A stretch of 64,000 bases of DNA from NCBI GenBank assembly GCA_023374045.1, contig CM041777.1, positions 486,539,766 through 486,603,765 of the forward strand, read 5' to 3'. Under the pieces are notes generated by a model. It was given only the letters and a program-made list of their open reading frames with translations, searched no databases and was not told where the DNA came from. The stretch is from Limonium bicolor (Eukaryota > Streptophyta > Magnoliopsida > Caryophyllales > Plumbaginaceae). This document shows, in pieces, positions 24,046 through 34,382 of this stretch (position 1 is the stretch's first letter; every line of letters begins with the position of its first letter). Position numbers and translations under genes: made by a program.

Positions 24046-24650
24046 GTACTTGTTGATAGGATCAATCTTCCATGCATGCTAGTTAAAGGTAGCTTATACA
24101 CCGGCAGTGATGATGGAGCTGTGAACTTAATCTAAACTGTTGATGGGAGGTATTCACTTTCTTCAACATCATTTTTTGTGTCTACATTTTCTACAAAATC
24201 AATTTCTCTATCTGAAGCATCTATGGGAAGGGATTTACATTAATGCATTGTTATTCTTAAGACATGTTTATATTATGCTCTAGCTAGCAATTACCATTTT
24301 AGTTTTGCTCTAGTGAGCCATGAGTAATTATCTATATATAGTTCTTGATGTCTTGGTATCCCATTAGATGAGAGTTTCAATATAGTCTATTCTATTAAGT
24401 ATATCTGGAATTTATTCTTTTGCATGTTCTTCATAATCGGTGCTACACTAAAGGAAGTTTTTGTCTATCTTTGTTGATGTAAACATATAACATGTGGATT
24501 TCAGTGATCATTTTCATGTGACACAGTGAATATATCATTGATCTGATTTGGGCTCCTGGGGCTCTTATACCAGCCAAGATTCCCAACAGCTTTCTTCTTG
24601 ATTCTATATCTGGAGCCTAGGTAGTCCCGGATAAAGTTCAATATAAATGG

Positions 24651-25084
24651 AACGGTTTCCACACTGCCTCCTCTACAAGAGGATCCTATTGTTGGAAAAG
24701 TTTCACGTGTGAAAAAGAAAGTAGCTACACATGGTGAAGAACAACTATCATGGCAAGCAGCTACTAATGAGCTAATTAGATGAAGTCAAGATATTATTTT
24801 AGAAGTAGGAAATGTATAAAGGAAGAGAGTGCTATGTTCCGCTCCTAAACTTGTTCTTGTATTTTGGCGTAAATGCCACTTATCTTGATGTTGATTGCAA
24901 TGCTTTTGAAGGATAATGACAAAGATTAGTGTTCAACTTGCGCTATTGTAAACTCTTATCATTTTCAATGCTAATGGAGCTTATAAGTTACTATGGTTAT
25001 TGTTTGAGAATTCACATGTCATTTTATGAATAATATAGTATATATCATTCAGTAATGTGCGGCATTGTAGAAATAAAAAATTGA
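24651..25084 (+). other. CACTA-2 3' internal region, possible further captured exon
   Basis: One frame at about 24667-24783 reads LPPLQEDPIVGKVSRVKKK, then VATHGEEQLSWQAATNELIR and a stop. It could be the next exon of the captured gene or a remnant of a CACTA protein; I cannot tell. The remainder is AT-rich. Confidence 0.35.
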
Positions 25085-25410
25085 ATTGAATTATTTTCTG
25101 TGTTAGTAAAAGTTTTACTAACATAAGATTATGAGTTAGTATAGCTATTACATGATGGTTTATTCGGTTTGTATAAAGGTTTTTACTAACACAAATTATG
25201 TGTTAGTATATAGGTATACCAACACTTAGTTATATGTCAGTATAAATGTACAGGCTATTCTATCAGTTAAGATAAGTGTTAGTATAGATCATCTATCTTT
25301 ACCGACTAAAAAATTAAGTGTTAGTAAAAGCTCAGAACCTTTTACCGACACACAATTTAAGACTATAGTAACACCAAAATGTGTCTGTAAATGACATTTT
25401 TTTTGTAGTG
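25085..25410. repeat. CACTA-2 subterminal repeats, right end
   Basis: Many copies of TTAGTA(AAAG) and ACTAACACA words in both orientations, plus ACAGACACA/TGTCTGTA, ending in TTTTTTTTGTAGTG at 25410. The terminus pairs with CACTACAAAAAAA at 10440. Confidence 0.85.
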
Positions 25411-26340
25411 AGACTAGGGCTTGTTACCACTTGTTTACTAAGAAAACTCGCCCGACCAGTCAACCATAGGTCAACAACAGGTCAATGAAGGAAGCAATGA
25501 TGTCAAGAATTTTTTATCAGCATCAACCATTCATCAATCTTGCCCTTGTACAAAAATCATCCAGTAGAGCCTCTAATAACAAGACATTGATGAAGAAGAA
25601 AGTTGAGATATGTGATCTAGGGAATTGAAGTTCTTTCTAGGACTTCAAGTCAAGAAAAATGACGAAGGGATTATCATATCCTAAGAGAAGTATGTAAAGA
25701 ATTTGTGAAAGAGATTTGGAATGGAGGAATGTAAGACGCTTGACACACCAATGGCAGTCGGCACTAAGATGGGCATCATGACTGGTTAACGACCAGTCAA
25801 TCAGCAATCATGCTGAGAGATGATTGGTTCTCTACTATATTTAAACTGCTAGTAGACCTGACATTATGTATAGCGTTTTCTTATGTGCCAGGTTTCAGAC
25901 AGATCCAAGATAAAGTCACCTCATAGCTATAAAAGGAATCATGCGTTACATAAAAGGAACCATGAATCTTGGTTCACTAACTGTAAAGTTGTAAGATTTT
26001 CCGATGTAGACTATGAAAGATCTATCACCGATAGAAAGAGCACATCGGGAACAACATTCCTTGGTGGGTCTAGTCGGATTATATGGGGATCAAAGAAACA
26101 ACAAAGTGTTGCAATCTCAACAGCTGAATCTGAACACATTGATGCGACAAGCTGCTCCTATGGCTTAAAACAACAAATTGGTGATTATATCGTCAAAACA
26201 GGTACATTACCATTTGTTTGTGACAATACAAATGTCGTCTCTACTTCCAAAAACCCTATGCATCATTCTCATACCAAACACAATTGACATTAGATGTCAC
26301 TTTCTTAGATATTGTTGTGAAAAGGAATGAGTTGGTTTAA
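25411..26340 (+). pseudogene. Ty1/copia RT C-terminus and RNase H remnant
   Basis: Continuation of the copia element after CACTA-2. In scattered frames it reads a decayed RT end (KRFGMEECKTLDTPMAVGTK near 25715, then MIGSLLY) and RNase H with DRKSTSGTTFLGGSS, WGSKKQQSVAISTAESEHI and NPMHHSHTKHN (25883-26287). Most of integrase and the catalytic part of RT are missing between the protease (10439) and here, so the element suffered a large internal deletion as well as the CACTA-2 insertion. Confidence 0.8.
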
Positions 26341-27631
26341 AATATATTTTTACTGAGGGCCAACTAGCTCACATCTTTCAGAGAAAGGTTTATTAAGATT
26401 ATTCATGATCTTCGAATGATATTCATGATCACAGCAAGACCGTCTTTTATTTCCTATGATATGTCGCCGATATGTGAGCAACATCTGTTATATTGTCGTT
26501 CAGTAGTCAACGATCAGCTTAATGCATAGCAATTATGTCAAATGACTTGAAATAGATTCATAATTTTCCACAACAAGTGAGATTAGTTTAGAGAAGGTTC
26601 AACGGATAGAAACAAGAAAAATCTTCTCAACGGATCACTAACAACTGTCATGACCGCTGCCCGTTATGAATAGTACCGTTAGGACATGTCAGCGAGCGGA
26701 TGAGGAGCGGTCACCGACCGTTACTTGATATCTGTAAAAGGGCGACGAGAGTTCCTCTCTTGTCACACAATTGCCCTCACTTTCTCTAATCTCCCTAAAG
26801 CACTCAAGGAAATTTTCTCTTCTCTCTAACAATCACTCCCGTGAGATCAGTGCAAAGAACCTCGCCTCACAGCTTCTCTAAAAAGATCTCTCTAGTGAAA
26901 GGTTATAAAACTCCAGAAATCTCTTCGAACAATCATGGTACCAAATTTGCTCTCCGCTTCAAGAAGAAAGCTTCCTCAAAGCAAGTAGCCGACATGCGGC
27001 CGACAAGAGCTGCAACTGATTCACCACCCCTCGCCTATCCAAAGAATTAGAAGATCAACTTGTGCGCAGGGTCATCACGAAGGGGAACTTCTACAAGAAG
27101 AGGAATCTATCTAAAACACCATTTGCCTAAGCTTCATCATCTTATCCAAACTGAAATCCTCAATCCAAAAATACTTCCTACTCCCCCCCAACAAAAAGAA
27201 ACCAGAACCATCTTCTCCAAAACCTTCACCAAAAATTACCACCAAAAACCCAAAGGACCATGATCTTTCTACTGCCACAACGAGTCGCATAACTCGTGCA
27301 ACTCGTGCTTCCAAACACACAAAAGCCCAGCTAGGACTCCTCAAAAGGCCTACTCCACTCTTGAAGGAGCCACACTCAAGTTGCACTTCACCGATGAATA
27401 GGAAACAACTCCTCCACGTTTGTCAAAACTGTAGTGCCACTGTCAGAAGAGGAGCAAGTATAATGTGACGACAAGTCACAGCAGGAAGCTACAACGGAAG
27501 AAGGGTCAAGGAAAGGATGCAGTAGAACCGACTCAGAAATAGAAGCAATACTTATTGACATATTTGGGGAACCAGGTCCAAAAGTTCCTAGAAAAATATT
27601 AACACACACGAGTCCGTTGTATAATCCAGAA
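26341..27631 (+). other. Copia 3' region / post-RNase H sequence, unresolved
   Basis: Immediately after RNase H a decayed GQLAHIF-like tail is visible. From about 26640 the sequence looks like a leader (pyrimidine-rich, AAGCACTCAAGG) followed by weak frames, for example MRPTRAATDSPPLAYP near 26995. Sireviruses often carry extra sequence between pol and the 3' LTR, which may be what this is. No LTR was found. It ends abruptly at the palindrome junction at 27632. Confidence 0.45.
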
Positions 27632-29460
27632 GGGTCAAACAGTCTCCCAGAAAATATTAATAATCACACGGTTGGTTATAATCCAGAGATCGAGAGAACC
27701 TTTCTGCGTACCCTAAGGCAGAGACGAACTCAACAGAACATTACCACCACAGTGATAGATTCTGACCCGGAAGCTAACATGGCATCTACACCAGCAACGG
27801 TTCGAAATATCAACAGGCCGTCTAACCAAGGACAACAGCCTGCTATCATCCTTCCTCACCTTAGCCCATCCGAATACGATGAGTGGCAGAAACTGAAGCC
27901 ATATCATCAAATCAGATGTGTGAAAGAGTTGGGCATGTTTGATGGCACCAGTCCAGACGAAGCCCTGTTACATGTTACAAAATTCTTGCAACATGCCAAC
28001 AGTCTTACTGCGACCGACGCAGTACTTCAATATGCAAGATTGTCATTATTCCCACACAGCCTGACGGGAAACGCGAGCAAGTGGTATCATAGCCTAACAC
28101 CAAGTACCATCGGTACATGGGACGACATGGCCACCAAGTTCTACGACAAATTCCTACCCCCGAGCCGAACATTGGAGATGATTGCTGAAATCTATAATTT
28201 CAAGCAACCTGGGTCGGAGAATATTTGTGAAACTTGGGACCGTTTCAAAGGTCTACTACTTACTTGTCCTCACCATGGTCTGACGAAAGAACAAGTATCA
28301 CAATTGTTCTACAAGGGCTTGATCGGTCCGTGCAGAACAATGGTGTTATCTTCGTTAGGGGCTGACATTCTGAAAAAGCCAGGAGCACAATTTCTGAACA
28401 GCATGGAATCTCTCTGTGAGGAAATCAGAGACTGGGCCTCCGGTGGATCAAGGAGCGGTACTCCAGGATTATATCATGTTGGGGAAGTGATAACAAGTTC
28501 GACCAATTGATGAAAAGCCATGAGCAACTCATGGAGAGCAATGCTCAGCAGGCAACAAAAGTCAGTACTCTGCAAAAAGTGGTTGAGCAGATGGCTATGA
28601 ATTCCTTCCCCCAGCAAGCTAAGTCGATGATTTCCCGATCATCTACTACCCCTCCAGGCTATGCTCCTCTTTCCCAATCCACTCCAACTAATTCTTGTAC
28701 GCAATGTGGCGGGCCTCATGACTATGAACAATGCCCCCAACTACAAGAATTAAAAGCAGCGGAGGAGGCAAACTACATCACCAACAATCAAGGGTACAGA
28801 CAACCATGGCAACGTAACATGCAATCCAACCTTCGCTACTCAAACACAGAAAATATCCAAAACCCACATACCCTACAAACATCCCAAAACTACAGACCTC
28901 AGTCCAATTTCCAAGGAGGCCAAAGGCAATATCAACAACAGCCTTATGGCAATGAAGCTTCATCGAGTCGACCGGCTCCACCTCCTTCGAATCCTGAGTC
29001 TGAAATGTCTCAAATGCAAGAGATGTTTAAGGCTATGATGGGTAAATCCAGAGATACGCAAGAAGAGGTTGCCGCTTTGCGCAAAGACCAAAAAGCCTTG
29101 CAATCTCAGATCCAACAGTTACTCACTCAACAAAGACCACCTGGTCAATTCCCTTCACAGACTAACCCCAATCCAAAGGAACAAGCGAATTCAATTCAAT
29201 CCTTATAGACGATGGCACATTTCAATCAACAAACTTGTGTGCAGTCTCCTTAAGGAGTGGAAGGGAACTTGCCGCCAGCAAAGGAAAAGAAAAAGAAATC
29301 ATGAAGATGCCTATATCAATGTTGAAGAACCACCAAACCAACTTCACCTCCCTCAGAAATCCAAGTTCCTACTCCTGCTACTACTCCACCTCCATCTCGA
29401 GTTACCATCGACATCCCAACTTCCACTCATAAAAACAGTGAACTCCCATTTCCAAACAGA
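27632..29460 (+). pseudogene. Gypsy-2 gag, 5'-truncated (arm 2)
   Basis: Open from the junction to 28510, with ASKWYHSLTP, FYDKFLPPSRT and FKGLLLTCPHHG, then in another frame (28507-29208) the zinc knuckle CTQCGGPHDYEQC and the glutamine-rich tail. Compared with arm 1 it lacks the TAA nonsense codon but has a frameshift near 28490. The reading frame at the junction is continuous with upstream copia-side DNA (LTHTSPLYNPEGSNSLPE), which is fortuitous or junction-derived. Confidence 0.88.
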
Positions 29461-32400
29461 ATGAAAAAGAAACACCTAGATGAGCAGTTCTCCAAATTCT
29501 TGAGCATTTTCAAGAAACTGACTCTCGACATACCTATACTTGATGCTTTGCAAGAGATGCCTAACTACGCCAAATTCCTAAAGGATCTCTTGACAAAGAA
29601 GAAAAAGAAACCTGGAAAAGAAACAGTGCACCTCACAGAGGAATGCTCTGCGGCCTTCTTCGAGCACTTCCCCCAAACAAACAGATCCGGGAAATCCCGT
29701 GATCCCGTGTTTTATAGGTGGGGTGGACTGTGGAAGTGGTCTATGCGACCTAGGAGCCAGCATTAATATCATGCCATACGCCACCTTCTTGAAAGTTAAA
29801 GGAGGAGAAATGCAACCGGTTCCTTTCAAACTCCAACTAGCAGACAGATCAGAGATCAAGCCCATGGGCATAGTCCGGGATCTGGTAGTTGGAGTGTCTC
29901 GCTTTATCTTTCCAGCTGATTTCGTCATTCTAGAAATGGATGATGATGTTGAGGTCCCCTTGATTCTAGGTCGACCGTTTCTGAGTACCGCCAAAGCCAT
30001 CATTGACGTCCATGATGGGAAAATCACTCTTCGGTACGAGGATGAAACGATTGAATTCGACATGCAGAAAATGATGAAGAAAAGCTCAAACTTTTCTCCT
30101 CATGCTAAGGCAGTGGGATTCACAGATGATGAGGAGGAGGAAAGCGATTTTGCTACAGATGAGGACATGTATTCCCCATCTTCCATCTTGGAAGCTGAAA
30201 CTGAACCGCTAGAGCGAGTATTATTTACTTCTCTAGAAGAAAAGGTGGAGGATCCAGAAGTTAACGCCATGCTGGCGTACGTAGAGAAAGGAAGGGCTGG
30301 TTATCAAGCGTACCGGCCACCAATCGAAGAACTCGACAGAAAACCTCAAAAATCAATTCCATCAGTGGAACAACCACCTGAACTCGAGCTTAAAGAAATA
30401 CCCTCTAACCTCAAGTATGCCTTCCTAGCTGAAAATGACCATTTGCCTGTCATTATTTCCTCTTCTCTGAATTCCGGGGAGGAAACAAGGTTACTTGAGG
30501 TATTAAAGAAGCACAAGACAGCAATCGGGTGGACTATTGCTGATATCAAAGGAATTGACCCTCCTATTGCACGCACCATATCTATGGAGGAAAACTACAA
30601 GTCTATCAGGCAACCTCAACGCCGGCTAAACCCTAACCTCAAGGAGGTAGTTCGAAAGGAGGTTCTGAAACTCCTTGACGCGAACATCATTTATCCAATT
30701 TCTGACAGTCCATGGGTCAGTCCTGTTCAAGTTGTCCCAAGAAGGGGGGCATCGAAGCTGTTATTAATGAAAAGGGAGAGACTATCCCTCAAAGAAAGAT
30801 CACAGGATGGCGCATGTGTATTGACTATCGGCGTTTGAACTTGGCAACCAGGAAGGATCATTTCCCTCTCCCCTTTATCGACCAGATGTTGGAGCGACTA
30901 GCAGGGCAAGAGTACTACTGTTTTCTAGATGGGTTCTCGGGGTATTTCCAAATACCAATCGCACCAGAGGACCAGGACAAGACAACCTTCACTTGTCCTT
31001 ACGGTACCTTTGCATACAGACGAATGCCTTTCGGTCTATGCAATGCCCCTGCTACCTTCCAGAGATGTATGCAAGCAATATTTGCTGACTTCATCGAGCA
31101 GAGCATAGAAGTCTTTATGGACGACTTCTCAGTCTATGGCTCTAGTTTCGACAAATGCTTGGCACAACTGGATTTGATCCTAAGACGGTGTGAGGATACG
31201 AATCTCGTTTTAAACTGGGAGAAATGTCATTTTATGGTCAAGGACGGGATTGTCCTTGGACATAAAATATCAGCAAAAGGAATAGAGGTGGATAAAGCCA
31301 AGGTAGAGGTTATCGAGAAGTACCAGCACCAACTACTGTTAAGACATCGAGCGTTTCTAAGGGCATGCAGGATTTTATCGGCGGTTTATACAAGACTTCT
31401 CAAAATCAGCAAACCATTGACCGACCTGCTACAGAAAGATGCCCCGTTTCATTTTGATGAAAGGTGTTCAGCTGCTTTCCAAACTATAACACAAAAATTG
31501 GTGTCAGCACCTGTTGTCATACACCTGATTGGTCTCTTCCGTTTGAGATCATGTGTGATGCAAGTGACTACGCCGTGGGGGCAGCTCTATGCCAGAAAAA
31601 AGAGAAAATCTTGAGAGTGATCGCTTATGCCAGCAGAACACTAAACGACGCCCAGAAAAACTATACGACCACCGAAAAAGAACTTCTGGCTATAGTTTTC
31701 TCCCTTGATAATTCAGGTCGTACTTATGGGGAAGCAAAGTCATCGTGCACACAGACCACTCCGCTCTCAAATACTTATTTACAAAACAAGAAGCCAAGCC
31801 TCGCTTATTGCGCTGGATTCTTCTACTTCAAGAGTTTGACATCGAAGTCAAAGATAAGAGCGGGAAATTGAATGTTGTCGCTGACCATCTCTCTAGATTG
31901 GTGACTCCTAAGGATAGTGTGCCTATCAACGAATTCTTCCCCGATGAGACTGTCTTCTCAATCACCAAGGTACAGGAGCCATGGTATGCGGACCTGGCCA
32001 ATTATTTAGTCTCTGGAACAGTACCCTATGATCTATCCTACTCCCAGAGAAGAAATTTCTTTCTGACTCAAGGCATTATTTCTGGGAGGATCCGTATTTG
32101 TTCCGAGTTAGTGCTGATGGGTTGATTCGACGATGTCTCCCAGAAGATGAGGTTTCAAGCGTCATACATTTTTGTCACTCACGGGAAGCCGGAGGTCACC
32201 ATGGACCCACAAGGACCGCAGCTAAGATCCTGGCCTCAGGATTTTATTGGCCGACCCTTCATAAAGATGTGTACCAATTCTGCAAACAATGTGATAATTG
32301 TCAGAAAATGGGTAACACATCCAGGAGACATGAAATGCCACAACAAGGGATACTAGAAGTGGAGCTTTTTGATTGTTGGGGCATTGATTTTATGGGACCG

Positions 32401-33322
32401 TTCCCTTCCTCGCAGGGCCACCAATATGTTCTAGTGGCAGTTGATTACGTGTCGAAGTGGGTAGAAGCTATACCTTGTCATCATGCTGATGCAAAGACAG
32501 TAACCAGGTTCCTTAAGAAGCACATCTTTACCCGTTTTGGCGTGCCAAGAATTATTATCAGTGACGGAGGATCTCACTTCTGCAACCGTTTATTTGAAGC
32601 GCTTATGGTTAAGTACGGGGTACGTCACAAGGTAGCTTTACCTTATCACCCCCAGACAAACGGCCAAGCAGAAGTTTCCAACCGTGAGTTAAAATGGATC
32701 CTCCAGAAGACGGTTAACTCATCACGAAAGGATTGGGCACTTAAGCTGGATGATGCGCTTTGGGCTTACCGCACTGCATTCAAGACTCCCATCGGGATGT
32801 CTCCTTTTAAGCTGGTCTATGGGAAAGCATGCCATTGCCTGTAGAGTTGGAGCATAAGGCATATTGGGCAATCAAGGCCCTAAACTTTGACTTAATTTCT
32901 GCGGGAGAGAAAAGGAAATTCCAACTTTCCGAATTAGAAGAGCTGAGAGATCAGGCTTACCAGAATGCAAAGATTTATAAGAGCGCACCAAAAAGTTCCA
33001 TGACAGGATGATCCTCAAAAGGGACTTCGAAATTGGTGATTGGGTTCTCTTATATAACTCAAGATTAAGGATCTTCCCTGGGAAACTCAAGTCTCATTGG
33101 GCCGGCCCTTTCCAGATTGTTAGTGTGACTCCGTACGGTGCCTTTGAACTCCAGAACAAACAAGGCGAAACTTTCAAGGTCAACGGGGCACGTCTTAAAA
33201 GGTATAATTCTCATTCTAATATTTCAACTGACCTATCTGCAACTTATTTTGTCCAAGACAGCGGGACAACTCGCCCTCGAACTCTTCTCCAAACTAAAGC
33301 TTGGTCAAATACGTCTAGCTAG
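29461..33322 (+). pseudogene. Gypsy-2 pol (arm 2)
   Basis: Protease (LCDLGASINIMP near 29750), RT (MCIDYRRLNLATRKDHFPLP near 30810, VFMDDFSVYG near 31110), RNase H ([25 protein letters not shown]), integrase ([28 protein letters not shown]; 32098-32844) and a C-terminal domain (33008-33322). The longest open stretch is 29699-30838. Frame breaks at about 30760, 31320, 31520, 31715, 32835, 33000 and 33257 are 1-2 bp indels, mostly not shared with arm 1, which preserves an intact frame at several of these points. Confidence 0.9.
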
Positions 33323-34382
33323 AGACGTTAAACCCGGGCAGCTCGGTGGGAGGCAACCCACTATCTATCTTTTGTCTTTCCTTTAATTTAATGTTATTTT
33401 CTTTTTTGTACTATATTTCCCTTTTATTTGTTATAATAAAATGCAGGTTTCACTTGAGTTCTTCTCGCTGTGTAGAATATTCTTTACAGGTTCAAATCAT
33501 GACATTCCACAGCTGCACTCAAGTGTGGGGGAGCTCTACACACTCTACGAAATCTGGGGAGTACACTCTTTCCTTTATTAATTGCATGCCCTATTAATTT
33601 TATTTCATCTACGCAATGAGGGCATTGCTTAAGCTTAAGTGTGGGGGAAGAGCCTTTTCAGGGCATTTTGTGCTTAAATTGTTAAATCTCTCTGCTTATC
33701 TTGCATTTGTTCAAAAATTAAAATTATGTACCCTGCTAATGTAGGTTGTTCTCTTTAAAAACAAATACTATTATGAATTGTGGGATAAATGGTACAAATT
33801 TTAAAATTTTCATTTGATTACTTTTGAGGAGCATTTTTATTATGCGGTGTGACCAAATAATGCAATGGTTGGATTTTATTGCTCAGGGTTTTCTTTCTGT
33901 CTTCTCTCTTAGGGATTGCTAAGGGGTACTTCTCTGTTAAAAAAAGAAAAATACAAAAAAAAGGGACTTGCGAGACACCATTGGTAACCAACAAAGAGAG
34001 TTGAGTGTTCTTAAATACAAAGGTGATGCCTACATTTTCTCATCTCTTATGCAAAAGTGAAACAAATGCATGAATCTATTTTTCCTTTTGTTTTCTCCTC
34101 AATGCCCATTCTTGAGAGAAGTTGGCCATGGTAAAAGTTCTCGGAGTCACCTAAACAAAAGAAACATTGAAGTACCTTAGATCATACCCCGAAACTCTAT
34201 ATTTTATTTTTACCCTGAGCACACCTATGCCACCAGCAGTTAATTTTTCACACTCCTCAATAAGTTTAAAAGATCATGTTTATCCTACCCTTCATAATAA
34301 TATTTGTTAGTATTGAGCATTGTCTACTTACTTGGGTACGTGGTTTTGCTTGAGGACAAGCAAAAAGATAAGTGTGGGGGTG
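33323..34382 (+). other. Gypsy-2 post-pol region (arm 2): stem-loop and polypurine tracts
   Basis: No coding support. The stem-loop GGTGGG-AGGCAA-CCCACT lies at 33345-33362. Purine tracts AAGTGTGGGGG occur at about 33521, 33639 and 34370; only the last abuts the LTR and should be the true plus-strand primer. A complementary pyrimidine/purine arrangement with A-rich runs lies near 33935-33965. Confidence 0.75.

Larger units (their letters stand above)
12657..24650 (+). pseudogene. Captured EDR1-domain (CTR1/EDR1-like Raf MAPKKK) gene fragment in CACTA-2
   Basis: Three spliceable exons. The first starts after an acceptor TTTACTCCTGCAG at 12656, is interrupted at its third base by gypsy-2, and continues at 23119-23226 with ELRSS, stop, STFVPPLGFLNVGLSHHRELL, FK. 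The second (24046-24149) reads [29 protein letters not shown]. The third (from 24527) reads SEYIIDL and APGALIPAKIPNS. These are signature residues of the EDR1 domain, which lies N-terminal to the kinase in CTR1/EDR1-type MAPKKKs. No kinase domain is present. In-frame stops (TAA at 23155 and near 24132) and the gypsy insertion make it non-coding. Introns with GT/AG borders are retained, so capture was at the DNA level. Confidence 0.75.
10440..25410 (+). mobile_element. CACTA-2, a gene-fragment-carrying (Pack-type) CACTA element, split by gypsy-2
   Basis: Starts with CACTACAAAAAAAGTACC at 10440 and ends with TTTTTTTTGTAGTG at 25410. The flanking trinucleotide AGA is duplicated (10437-10439 and 25411-25413), a perfect CACTA target duplication within copia DNA. 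Without the gypsy-2 insertion (12660-23118) it is about 4.5 kb. I see no transposase domain. It carries exons of an EDR1-domain host gene (12250-24650) and a unique ORF at 10883-11173. It is therefore non-autonomous and would need transposase supplied in trans. Confidence 0.92.
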
